Shown here one piece after another: positions 27,544-34,881 of a stretch of 64,000 bases of DNA. The number at the start of each line of letters is the position of its first letter. Within the stretch, counting starts at the first letter, position 1. The stretch is from SIG299 sp051880375 (GTDB lineage: Bacteria; Bacillota; Clostridia; Lachnospirales; Lachnospiraceae), in NCBI GenBank assembly GCA_051880375.1, contig JBJENV010000026.1, positions 1-64,000 of the forward strand. Direction: 5' to 3'. Position numbers and translations under genes: made by a program. The notes beneath the pieces were generated by a model. It had not been told where the DNA came from and did no database searches. It worked only from the letters and a program-made list of their open reading frames with translations.

Positions 27544-28695
27544 ATGGCTTTGACAGTTAGTGAAATCAGAGAGCTGCCGGTGGCTGAGGCATTCCGGCTG
27601 GTGGCGGGAGCTTCGGGACTGAACCGTAAGGTGGAGCATGTGAATCTGCTGGATTTTGAATATGATACCTGGGAGCCGGATGCCCGGACACCTGACGGTA
27701 TTTTCGATGAAAAATCCATCATTATTACAAGTCTGCTGTTTGCAAAGGAATGTCCGGAAAAGATTATCCGCGTTGTGCGCCAGCTTTATGTAGACGGGGT
27801 AAGCGCACTGGCAGTAAAGGCCGTTTATTATAAGGAGCTTCCGGAGGCTGTTATCCGCTTTGCAGATGAAAATGCATTTCCGATTTTTCTCTTTGACTCG
27901 GAAAAGAATTTTTCAGAGAACGTTGTGGTAGGGCTGACTATGGCAATTGAGGAAAATGAGAATATAGACGGACTGGAGGAGAAGGTAGCCTTCCTGCTGC
28001 AGGACAATCTGGGAAAACTGAATCGGTATAAGCTTCTGGAGGAGCTGTTTCCAGAGCTGGAGACGCCGTTTCAGTGTTTTTACTTTTTCCTGAAGGATAT
28101 GCATACCGGTTTTTCCTACCGCCGCAAGCTGCTGAAACTGCGAAGCAGGAAGAGCAGGAAGCTGGTGATACTTCCGTATCAGTATGGAATTCTGGTAACT
28201 GCTTTTGGAAATGTTGCAGTAGGAATCCGGGAACTTGAGACAGAACTGGAGCTTACGTCAGGACAGTATGTTTGCGGTGTCAGCCGGAGCGGTAGCCGTA
28301 AGGAGGAGTTAGGCTGTAGGATTCAGGAAAGCCTGTATGCCTGCAATTATGGGAGAAGCCGGGGAAGAGAATTCTGCTGCTTTGATGAAATCGGTATCTG
28401 GCAGATTATTTTACCGAACAGGGAAAATTTCTGGATGAAATCCTACTGTAACGGGATCGTGGAACGTTTGAAGAATTATGATGCGGACGGCGGCTGTGAA
28501 TTATACGATACGATTGTGCGTTATGTAAACAACGCTTACAGTATTAACCGCACGGCAGAGGAAATGATGCTGCATAAAAATACGGTGCGCTATCGTGTCA
28601 GTAAGGCGAGGGAAGCGCTGGGACTTGAGAAAAATGAGGCGGAATTTCATGTGACTGTTTTTCTGGCGGTGCAGTTTGATCAAATAAATTTGTAA
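27544..28695 (+). CDS. PucR family transcriptional regulator
   Basis: This 383-residue regulator has the PucR-type N-terminal domain (about 5-120) and a C-terminal PucR helix-turn-helix (about 330-380; YSINRTAEEMMLHKNTVRYR). Such proteins usually activate nitrogen-compound catabolism, for example purines, allantoin and amino acids. The ATG at 27544 is 6 nt after GGAAGTG; the GTG three codons earlier overlaps the ribosome-binding site. It lies directly upstream, in the same direction, of the amidinohydrolase/aminotransferase/dehydrogenase genes, which are probably its targets. Confidence 0.85.
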   Translation: MALTVSEIRELPVAEAFRLVAGASGLNRKVEHVNLLDFEYDTWEPDARTPDGIFDEKSIIITSLLFAKECPEKIIRVVRQLYVDGVSALAVKAVYYKELPEAVIRFADENAFPIFLFDSEKNFSENVVVGLTMAIEENENIDGLEEKVAFLLQDNLGKLNRYKLLEELFPELETPFQCFYFFLKDMHTGFSYRRKLLKLRSRKSRKLVILPYQYGILVTAFGNVAVGIRELETELELTSGQYVCGVSRSGSRKEELGCRIQESLYACNYGRSRGREFCCFDEIGIWQIILPNRENFWMKSYCNGIVERLKNYDADGGCELYDTIVRYVNNAYSINRTAEEMMLHKNTVRYRVSKAREALGLEKNEAEFHVTVFLAVQFDQINL

Positions 28696-28757
28696 AATGT
28701 ACAAAAAATAAGATTTCTTTTTAGAAGAAATACATAGCAGTATCCGGGACGGCGCAT

Positions 28758-28832
28758 TATAATACTAGCATAAAAATAAGATGCAAAGGCGCATAGAAAG
28801 TGAACCAGACTTTTCTATGCGTCTTTTTCTTT
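28758..28832 (+). promoter_or_regulatory. Leader with promoter -10 and attenuator-like hairpin before the amidinohydrolase
   Basis: A perfect TATAAT (28758-28763) with no good -35 suggests an activator-dependent promoter. About 20 nt into the predicted transcript a 12-bp hairpin (28789-28800 with 28811-28822; core cgcatagaaa/tttctatgcg) is followed by CTTTTTCTTT, an intrinsic-terminator shape, only 20 nt before the ribosome-binding site of the gene at 28852. This arrangement looks like transcription attenuation. Confidence 0.55.
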
Positions 28833-28851
28833 GCAGAAAAGAGGACGAACT

Positions 28852-29688
28852 ATGTTTGTAAAGAACGGAACAGGAGTTTTAAAAGAGGTTCTGGTGTCCA
28901 GACCAAGTTATCTGAAGCCGGCGCCGATTAATGAAATAGCAAAAAAATGGGAAAATACTACGATGAATATTGAAAAAATGGAGGCGGAGCATAGAATCTT
29001 TACAGAGGCCTATGCAAGGGCAGGCGTCACGGTAGAGTATCTGGATGCCGATGAGGAAAGACCGAATGCCGTATTCGCGAGAGACTTCGGCGGCTGTGTC
29101 AGGGAAGGCTATATTCTGGGTAATTTCAAGTTGCCGCTTCGATATAAGGAGCATACCGACTATGAAAAGCGCATGGAAGAGTTAGGAGTTCCGGTGATTG
29201 CTAGAGTCAAAGAGGGCTTATTTGAGGGAGGAGACTTTGCCTTTCTTAATGAAAGAACGATTGCTATTGGAATGGCAGACCGCACCAATGAGCGGGGTGT
29301 GGAGGAAATCCGCAGCCAGCTTGCAGAGTACGGTTATCAGGTTATAGGCGTTTCGCTTCCGGCACGATATCTGCATTTTGATATGTGCTTCAATCTGGTG
29401 GATGACCATCTTGCTGTTGCATATGAGGAGGGATTGCCGGAGGAGTTTCGGCATTTTCTGAAGCAATCGGAGATAAAAGTGATTCCGGTTCCGGAGCAGG
29501 CAATTTTTGAGCATGGCTGCAACCTTCAGGCACTCGGGAAGCACAGGGTCATTTCCCTTGCAAAAAATAAAGCCGTGAATGAAGAGCTTGCAAAAAACGG
29601 TATGGAGGTTATTACTCTGGATATTACGGAGATTTTAAAAGCAGGCGGCGGTCCGCACTGTATGACATTCCCTTTGGTGCGTGAGTAA
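28852..29688 (+). CDS. Amidinohydrolase of the arginine deiminase/DDAH superfamily
   Basis: This 278-residue guanidino-group hydrolase has the pentein fold. Visible active-site elements are Asp in ARDFGG (about 77), Glu in LFEGGDFAF (about 124), His in HFDMCF (about 176) and the nucleophilic Cys in GGGPHCMTF (about 270). The family converts arginine, methylarginines, agmatine or related guanidines to citrulline-like products plus ammonia or amines. The length fits DDAH-like enzymes (about 255-285) better than full arginine deiminases (about 400). The ATG follows GAGGAC. It is first in a three-gene cluster with an aminotransferase and a 2-hydroxyacid dehydrogenase. The exact substrate is unresolved. 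Confidence 0.82.
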   Translation: MFVKNGTGVLKEVLVSRPSYLKPAPINEIAKKWENTTMNIEKMEAEHRIFTEAYARAGVTVEYLDADEERPNAVFARDFGGCVREGYILGNFKLPLRYKEHTDYEKRMEELGVPVIARVKEGLFEGGDFAFLNERTIAIGMADRTNERGVEEIRSQLAEYGYQVIGVSLPARYLHFDMCFNLVDDHLAVAYEEGLPEEFRHFLKQSEIKVIPVPEQAIFEHGCNLQALGKHRVISLAKNKAVNEELAKNGMEVITLDITEILKAGGGPHCMTFPLVRE

Positions 29689-29720
29689 CGTCTGGGACAG
29701 AAGAAACGGGAGGAAGCAGG

Positions 29721-30800
29721 ATGAGTTATTTTTTCTTAGATGAATATGAAAATATGGAGCCCTATATTCCGGGAGAGCAGCCGAAGGATAAACAGTACAT
29801 AAAGCTGAACGCGAATGAGTCGTCTCTTCCGCCTTCTCCGAAAGTGCTGGATGCCATATCAAAGGCACAGATTAATGGCATGGCACATTATTCCGACCCG
29901 CACTGTATGCAGCTGCGAGAGGCAATCGGCAAAGTCTACGGCTTTCCTGCAGACCAGGTATTTGTGGGGAACGGGGGCGATGAGGTACTCGGCTTCTGCA
30001 TGATGAGCTTTTTTAAGCCGGGAATGAAGGTGTGCTTTCCGGATATCACCTACGACTTTTATCGTACGTATGCAAAAACCTACCGGCTGGACTATGAACA
30101 GATTCCGGTACAGGAGGATCTGACGATTTGCGTCGAGGATTATGTGAATACGGACAGGGATGTCATTCTTGCAAATCCGAATAACCCGACCGGTCTGGCG
30201 CTTTCTGTTCCGGAGATTGAACGTATTGTGGCTCATAATCCGAAACGGATGGTCATTATCGACGAAGCTTATGTGGATTACGGAACGAAATCCTGTCTTC
30301 CGCTTGTACAAAAATACTCTAATCTTGTGGTTGTACGGACGTTTTCAAAGTCAAGAAATATGGCAGGAGCCAGAATCGGCTTTGCCATCTCCTCCAAAGA
30401 TATCATAGAGGATATGAATAAAATCAAGTTTACCTTTAATCCGTTCAATATGAGTTCCCTTGCTATTGCAGCAGGAACGGCGGCAGTACTCGATGAGGAC
30501 TATTTTAAGAGGTGCTTAAAGACAGTGACGGATAACAGGGAGTACTTTGAAGAGGAGCTTGAGCATATGGGGTTTCAGGTCGTGCGGACCTGCACGAATT
30601 TTACCTTTGCAAGGCATGACGGCATCAATGCCGGTGAGATGTGCAGAAAACTGAAAAACAGGGGAATTCTGGTACGTCATTATGCGGACAGCAGAGTGGA
30701 AGAGTACTTAAGGATTACCATCGGAACAAGAGAAGAAATGGAGATTGTGCTGCAAAATATCAGAGAAATCATGGAGAATACCTATGCGCGTGTTAGTTAG
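29721..30800 (+). CDS. HisC-like PLP-dependent aminotransferase (fold type I)
   Basis: This 359-residue class I/II aminotransferase resembles histidinol-phosphate aminotransferase: KLNANESSLPPSP near the N-terminus, GNGGDEVL, ANPNNPTG (about 155-162), IIDEAYVDY, the PLP-binding Lys in TFSKSRNMAGAR (about 214-226) and a C-terminal LRITIGTREE. No other his genes are nearby, so it may act on another amino acid, possibly the product or substrate of the neighbouring amidinohydrolase. The start follows GGGAGGAAGCAGG. Its 3' end overlaps the next gene by 17 nt, indicating coupling. Confidence 0.85.
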   Translation: MSYFFLDEYENMEPYIPGEQPKDKQYIKLNANESSLPPSPKVLDAISKAQINGMAHYSDPHCMQLREAIGKVYGFPADQVFVGNGGDEVLGFCMMSFFKPGMKVCFPDITYDFYRTYAKTYRLDYEQIPVQEDLTICVEDYVNTDRDVILANPNNPTGLALSVPEIERIVAHNPKRMVIIDEAYVDYGTKSCLPLVQKYSNLVVVRTFSKSRNMAGARIGFAISSKDIIEDMNKIKFTFNPFNMSSLAIAAGTAAVLDEDYFKRCLKTVTDNREYFEEELEHMGFQVVRTCTNFTFARHDGINAGEMCRKLKNRGILVRHYADSRVEEYLRITIGTREEMEIVLQNIREIMENTYARVS

Positions 30801-31776
30801 CGATTATGAGGAACAGATGGAGGCGGATTACACTCTCACGATAGAGGCAGTAAAGGAAATTCTGCCGGATGCAGACGTGATAGTGGAGCCTTATGGCACG
30901 GAGCGGTTTTACCAGGAGTTCAACAGAGCGGATGGATGGATTACCGCCTTTGTTCCTGTCGAGCGGGAGCTTTTGCAAAAAGCAGAGCAGTTACGCTGTA
31001 TCTCCCAGAATGCTGTCGGCTACAGCAATGTCTGCATGGAGGATTTAAAGGAAAGGGGCATTGCGCTCTGCCATATTGAGGAATATTGTACCAGGGAGGT
31101 TGCGGAGCATGCGGTTGCCCTGATGCTGGCACTGAATCATAATTTGTCGCGCTATGCGATAGCAATTCGCGACCGGAAGCAGTGGGATTATAAGGAGGCA
31201 CCTGCACAGCGGACCCTGAATCATAAAACGTTGGCTGTTTTTGGACTGGGACGTATCGGAAGGGTAACGGCAGAGCTGGCGAAGGCACTTGGCATGAAGG
31301 TAATGGCTGTAGACCCTTACGTATCAGAGGATGTCATGGAAAAGCTTGGAGTCACAAAGGCAGAGAAGAGCGAAGCATTGAAATATGCGGATGTGCTGAT
31401 TAATCATATGGCACTTACGGAGGAAAACTATCATTATTTTGATGAGGAAGCATTTCGCTGTATGGAAAGAATGCCGTTTTTTATCAATGTCGGAAGAGGA
31501 GGCTGCGTGGATGAAACTGCCTTAGAAAAGGCACTGGAGCAGAAACGGATTGCCGGAGCAGGTCTGGATGTTTTGGAATCGGAGCAGGTAGACGTAAACG
31601 ACTGTCCGCTCTCCAAACGGGAGGACGTGATACTGACACCGCACAGCGCGTTTTATTCCGTGGATTCTGTTACCGGATTACATACAATCAGCGGACATAA
31701 TCTGGCATGGTATTTAAGCGGACAATATGACAGGATACAGGGACTGGTCTATCAGCCGGATAAAAAAGGGGGATAA
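30784..31776 (+). CDS. D-isomer-specific 2-hydroxyacid dehydrogenase
   Basis: This 330-residue NAD(P)-dependent 2-oxoacid reductase has the Rossmann motif FGLGRIGRVT (about 152-161) with Asp in VDPY as the adenosine-ribose ligand (NAD preferred), the catalytic Arg in NVGRGG (about 236) and the His of TPHSAFYS (about 285). It is related to phosphoglycerate dehydrogenase, hydroxypyruvate reductase and CtBP-like proteins. The ATG at 30784 lies within the end of the aminotransferase gene. The inference is that it reduces the 2-oxoacid made by the aminotransferase, regenerating NAD+ in a fermentative pathway. Confidence 0.87.
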   Translation: MRVLVSDYEEQMEADYTLTIEAVKEILPDADVIVEPYGTERFYQEFNRADGWITAFVPVERELLQKAEQLRCISQNAVGYSNVCMEDLKERGIALCHIEEYCTREVAEHAVALMLALNHNLSRYAIAIRDRKQWDYKEAPAQRTLNHKTLAVFGLGRIGRVTAELAKALGMKVMAVDPYVSEDVMEKLGVTKAEKSEALKYADVLINHMALTEENYHYFDEEAFRCMERMPFFINVGRGGCVDETALEKALEQKRIAGAGLDVLESEQVDVNDCPLSKREDVILTPHSAFYSVDSVTGLHTISGHNLAWYLSGQYDRIQGLVYQPDKKGG

Positions 31777-31835
31777 AAAGTTATTAAAAATCAGTAATCA
31801 ATTTGACACTTTTTATATATATTCGAACAAAAGTT

Positions 31836-31844
31836 TGCTATAAT
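31836..31844 (+). promoter_or_regulatory. Extended -10 promoter of the putative type I toxin mRNA
   Basis: TGcTATAAT (31836-31844) is a perfect extended -10. The start site would be near 31851, giving a toxin transcript of about 210 nt ending at the hairpin at 32028-32057. Confidence 0.65.
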
Positions 31845-31890
31845 GAATTTGTTACCGTCCCTATACTGGCGACAGGAAGGGGGTGACGTT

Positions 31891-31983
31891 GTGGAATTAC
31901 TAGTTTCTTTTATCCTCTCCATTATGGCAGGTGTAATTGCCTATTACATATGCAAATGGCTTGATGAAGAGGAAGAACGGTAA
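31891..31983 (+). CDS. Small hydrophobic peptide, putative Fst-like type I toxin
   Basis: This 30-residue peptide starts at GTG (31891) after GGAAGGGGGTGAC. It begins MELLVSFILSIMAGVIAYY, a single hydrophobic membrane segment, and ends with the charged tail KWLDEEEER, resembling the hydrophobic-core plus charged-tail layout of Fst toxins. The 5' end of its mRNA can fold: gttacc (31851-31856) pairs with ggtgac (31882-31887), enclosing the ribosome-binding site. A 13-nt direct repeat within codons 3-7 recurs downstream where a converging antisense RNA would be made. The expected action, by analogy, is membrane damage when unrepressed. It is too short for gene finders and easily missed. Confidence 0.7.
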   Translation: MELLVSFILSIMAGVIAYYICKWLDEEEER

Positions 31984-32091
31984 TAAGCCTGATGGTCCGG
32001 TCTTGCCATCTGAAAGAATAGGACAAGAAAACCCACGAGCTGCCACTCGTGGGTTTTCGTTTTTGTGCCGTTATGGACACTAGTTTCTTTT
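31899..32091. repeat. 13-nt direct repeats linking toxin mRNA and antisense RNA
   Basis: actagtttctttt occurs at 31899-31911 (toxin initiation region) and again at 32079-32091 (start of the converging antisense transcript), with the shared terminator between. Repeats placed this way give the two RNAs 13 nt of perfect complementarity. Confidence 0.8.
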
Positions 32092-32095
32092 GCCT
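32022..32095 (-). ncRNA. Predicted antisense antitoxin RNA (RNAII-like), about 75 nt
   Basis: A minus-strand promoter, TTGAAA (32125-32130), 17 bp, TATGAT (32102-32107) with an extended TG, would start an RNA near 32095. It would run through the second repeat copy and end at the hairpin at 32028-32057 with TTTTCTT beyond it. Size, convergence and shared terminator match RNAII of the pAD1 par locus. The RNA itself is an inference. Confidence 0.6.
32028..32065. terminator. Bidirectional terminator shared by toxin and antisense RNAs
   Basis: aaaacccacgag (32028-32039) and ctcgtgggtttt (32046-32057) form a perfect 12-bp stem with a 6-nt loop. It has T-runs on the plus side (CGTTTTTG) and TTTTC on the minus side. 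Confidence 0.85.
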
Positions 32096-32172
32096 ACTTC
32101 AATCATAACATGGCATATACAATATTTCAAGTAAAATTTTGTACGATGCTCCGCATGCCAGAGGATAATTAT

Positions 32173-32201
32173 AAAAAGGGCGGAAGATTTCTCCTCCGCC
32201 C
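32173..32201 (-). terminator. Terminator of the rubrerythrin gene
   Basis: Read on the minus strand, gggcgga and tccgccc arms are followed by TTTTTAT. It lies 16 bp after the rubrerythrin stop. Confidence 0.8.
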
Positions 32202-32216
32202 GATAAGCTTTTCAGA

Positions 32217-32759
32217 TTAGCCAAAGTATCTGTTTAACAGACCTTCAAATGCTTTGCCGTGTCTTGCCTCATCTCTTGCCATCTCATGAACGGTATCATG
32301 GATTGCGTCAAGGTTTGCAGCCTTCGCACGCTTTGCAAGGTCGGTCTTGCCTGCGGTTGCGCCGTTTTCTGCTGCAACTCTTAATTCTAGGTTCTTCTTA
32401 GTGGAATCGGTAACAACTTCGCCAAGAAGCTCAGCAAACTTTGCTGCATGTTCAGCCTCTTCAAAAGCTGCCTTTTCATAGTACATGCCGATTTCCGGAT
32501 AGCCTTCACGGTGAGCAACTCTTGCCATTGCAAGGTACATACCTACTTCGCAGCATTCGCCTTCAAAGTTTGCACGTAAATCCTTTAAAATGTCCTCGCT
32601 GACACCCTGAGCTACACCTACAACATGCTCAGCTGCCCAGGAAAGACTGTCATCCTGCTTCTTAAACTTTTCTGCGCCAACGTGGCATACCGGACATTCT
32701 GCCGGAGCCTCATCGCCTTCGTGAACATAACCGCATACACTGCATACCCATTTTGCCAT
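32217..32759 (-). CDS. Reverse rubrerythrin (N-terminal rubredoxin domain)
   Basis: This 180-residue cytoplasmic peroxidase reduces H2O2 to water, using electrons passed from NADH through its rubredoxin centre. The rubredoxin domain is at the N-terminus (CSVCGYVHEGDEAPAECPVC, residues 6-25), the reversed order that defines reverse rubrerythrins of clostridia. The di-iron four-helix bundle follows (about 45-178) with EGECCEVGMYL, EEAEHA and DEARHGK ligand motifs. It starts 11 nt after AAGGAG. It is expressed from its own promoter at the end of perR, with a PerR-like operator nearby, consistent with peroxide induction. Confidence 0.92.
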   Translation of the reverse strand: MAKWVCSVCGYVHEGDEAPAECPVCHVGAEKFKKQDDSLSWAAEHVVGVAQGVSEDILKDLRANFEGECCEVGMYLAMARVAHREGYPEIGMYYEKAAFEEAEHAAKFAELLGEVVTDSTKKNLELRVAAENGATAGKTDLAKRAKAANLDAIHDTVHEMARDEARHGKAFEGLLNRYFG

Positions 32760-32811
32760 AATTGTAATCTCCTTTTTGTTTTAATGATATAGTATTGAGT
32801 TTCTTTAAGTT

Positions 32812-32866
32812 TAATAATAGTAATTATTACTGATATTATAATACTAAAGGTTCTCTGCTTTGTCAA
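32812..32866 (-). promoter_or_regulatory. Rubrerythrin promoter with PerR-like operator
   Basis: On the minus strand TTGACA (32861-32866), 17 bp, TATTAT (32838-32843). Just downstream, an AT-rich dyad at 32812-32826 matches 10 of 14 positions of the PerR box TTATAATnATTATAA. Confidence 0.65.
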
Positions 32867-33269
32867 GAACTTTTTTCAGATTCTTTGCTTTTGTACATTC
32901 TGGGCATTGTCCGAAAAACAGTACTATATGCCCCTCAATGGTTCCGTCAAACGAGGCACCTGCAAGTGTATCGATGTGATGCAGGGATTCCATCGGAAGG
33001 TCAATCACACGTCCGCAGCCTTTGCATAGGAAGTGATAATGCGGTGACGGATTGCCGTCAAAGCGGTCCGAGCCGTCTCCGCAGGTGAGGCGGAGAATCT
33101 GTCCTTCCTTTGCCAGTTTGTTTAAATTACGGTAGACTGTACCGAGACTGACATTAGGATAACGTTCTCTGACATTGGCATAAACCGTATCGGCAGTGGG
33201 ATGCTCTTTTGTACTCATCAGGTAGTCAAGGATTGCCTGCCGCTGCCTGCTGAATTTTGTCACTGCCAT
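32844..33269 (-). CDS. perR: PerR-type Fur-family peroxide repressor
   Basis: This 141-residue metal-dependent repressor has an N-terminal winged helix (about 1-80; SLGTVYRNLNKL), metal-site residues in HPTAD, DGNPSPHYHF and GRVIDL, and structural zinc CKGC and CPEC pairs. The Asp six residues before HYH is the residue that marks PerR (H2O2 sensing by His oxidation) rather than Fur. It lies upstream of reverse rubrerythrin, its expected target, and behind a strong PerR box for autoregulation. Confidence 0.85.
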   Translation of the reverse strand: MAVTKFSRQRQAILDYLMSTKEHPTADTVYANVRERYPNVSLGTVYRNLNKLAKEGQILRLTCGDGSDRFDGNPSPHYHFLCKGCGRVIDLPMESLHHIDTLAGASFDGTIEGHIVLFFGQCPECTKAKNLKKVLDKAENL

Positions 33270-33284
33270 GTAATCACCTCCTTA

Positions 33285-33313
33285 TATAATAGGAATTATT
33301 ACTATTATAATAG
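33285..33313 (-). promoter_or_regulatory. PerR box in the perR promoter
   Basis: The minus-strand 15-mer TTATAATAGTAATAA (33296-33310) matches 12 of 14 positions of the Bacillus PerR box. It lies within larger dyads (TATAATAG 33285-33292 with CTATTATA 33302-33309; perfect CTATTATAATAG 33302-33313), 15-45 bp before the perR start. Confidence 0.7.
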
Positions 33314-33388
33314 CATAACATGAAAATCTTCGTCAAGTTCTTTTTGAAAGAAATAAAAATAAGCATCGGAAAACGCAAAAAGAGCAGG

Positions 33389-33417
33389 TTGCTTTTGAAA
33401 AAACTTCATGGTATATT
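33389..33417 (+). promoter_or_regulatory. Promoter of the HD-GYP gene
   Basis: TTGCTT (33389-33394), 17 bp, extended -10 TGgTATATT (TATATT 33412-33417). Confidence 0.6.
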
Positions 33418-33465
33418 CATAACGAAATGCAATTTGCGGAACATGACCTGGATGGGGAGGCGGCT

Positions 33466-34746
33466 ATGAAGCTGAAAAAAAAGGAAGAAAACTCTTATGA
33501 AATAAAGTACAGTGAAGTGATGATTTCAAAGGAAACGATGCGGTTATTCAATCTTCTTTTCTGTGTCATCGGTTTTGTCTTTATTTTTATCAATATAAAA
33601 TCAAAGGATGTCTTTATGGTATGGGTGAACGGAGGACTTTCTGTCTGCTGTCTGCTTTCACTGATACTGAATTATCGGAATCATCCGAAGATAGCATTGA
33701 TGATTAATTTTACCAGTATTACGACGATTGTGATTTCTTATATGTTTAACGGAGGAGCGAATGGATTCAGCATTTTATGGATGCTTCTTTTACCGTCCAT
33801 CTTTTTGCTCGCACTGCCGCTGCGGGAAGGGCTGGGAATCAGTATAGCTTTGTGGCTGGTTCTGATTGCATTTTTCTGGACTCCGTTAAAACGATATTGC
33901 TATCCGTACAGTGATACCTTTTTTCTGCGTTTTCCTATCGTACTTTTATCGGCTATTTTAATATCTTTCTTGACAAAAACAAGTATTCGCAAGGTTCAGG
34001 AAAAGCGGGATGAGCTGTTGGAGGAAAACATATACTACAGAAATCATCTGCAGGAGATGGTAAATGAGCAGGCGGAGGAAATCAAACAAAAGGCAGGGGA
34101 ACTGTCAAAGTTTCAGCACGGTATTATTCTTGGTATTGCCAATATTGTGGAAAGCCGTGATGGCGGAACCGGGGCACATATCAGGCGTACCAGTGAATTC
34201 GTCGATATGCTGGCAAATGCACTTTTGGAACGAAAAATGTATCCTGAAATATTAAATGAGGAATATGTTTCTGTCCTCAGTCAGGTGGCTCCGATGCATG
34301 ATATCGGGAAAATACATATTCCGGATGCCATTCTTAAAAAACCGGATAAGCTGACCGAAGAAGAGATGGACATCATGAAGGAGCATGCGAGAGAGGGTGG
34401 TCAGCTGATTTTAAAGACGATGCAGGACATGACGGACCCGGATGTTGTGCAGATGGCCTATGATGTTGCAACGTATCACCACGAGCGCTGGGATGGCACC
34501 GGCTATCCGGAGGGGCTTGCCGGTAATGAGATTCCGCTGTCGGCACGGATTATGGCGCTTGCCGATGTATTTGAGGCGCTGACAGTCGAACGGGAGTATA
34601 AGCCGGCATTTTCGATCGACAGTGTATTTGAGATGATGAAAAAGGAGTCCGGAACGCACTTTGATCCGGAGATTACGAAGGTGTTTTTGGAGCTGAAACC
34701 GCAGTTGTCTGCCAGACTTAAGCAGTTAAACAAAGAAAGAGAATAA
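33466..34746 (+). CDS. Membrane-bound HD-GYP domain phosphodiesterase
   Basis: This protein has 426 residues. About five or six transmembrane helices (about 22-180) are followed by a coiled coil (about 185-220) and a C-terminal HD-GYP domain (about 225-420). That domain has HIRRTSEF, the HDIGK metal motif, HAREGGQL, and YHHERWDGTGYPEGL with the GYP loop. The family hydrolyses c-di-GMP or related cyclic dinucleotides at the inner membrane face. All HD-GYP metal ligands appear present, so it should be active. The start ATG at 33466 follows GGGGAGGCGGCT; the upstream in-frame ATG has no ribosome-binding site. It is monocistronic, with its own promoter and terminator. Confidence 0.88.
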   Translation: MKLKKKEENSYEIKYSEVMISKETMRLFNLLFCVIGFVFIFINIKSKDVFMVWVNGGLSVCCLLSLILNYRNHPKIALMINFTSITTIVISYMFNGGANGFSILWMLLLPSIFLLALPLREGLGISIALWLVLIAFFWTPLKRYCYPYSDTFFLRFPIVLLSAILISFLTKTSIRKVQEKRDELLEENIYYRNHLQEMVNEQAEEIKQKAGELSKFQHGIILGIANIVESRDGGTGAHIRRTSEFVDMLANALLERKMYPEILNEEYVSVLSQVAPMHDIGKIHIPDAILKKPDKLTEEEMDIMKEHAREGGQLILKTMQDMTDPDVVQMAYDVATYHHERWDGTGYPEGLAGNEIPLSARIMALADVFEALTVEREYKPAFSIDSVFEMMKKESGTHFDPEITKVFLELKPQLSARLKQLNKERE

Positions 34747-34793
34747 GAGGGAAAAGAATAAAAAGAAAGAATAGACAACGGATGAAATAATCA

Positions 34794-34841
34794 AAAAAAC
34801 CTCCCGGGAGAGCAGGAATACTGCCAACCGGGAGGTTTTTT
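34794..34841. terminator. Bidirectional terminator between HD-GYP gene and hnd operon
   Basis: The arms cctcccgg (34800-34807) and ccgggagg (34828-34835) are flanked by A6-7 on the left and T6 on the right, so the hairpin ends both converging transcripts. Confidence 0.85.
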
Positions 34842-34881
34842 AAACGAAGTGCTTTGCTAAAAGCACCTTGAAATCATGTCA

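Noticed and set aside
31803..31808. TTGACA as the -35 of the toxin promoter
   Set aside because: It is 30 bp from the TATAAT, too far; the extended -10 is sufficient.
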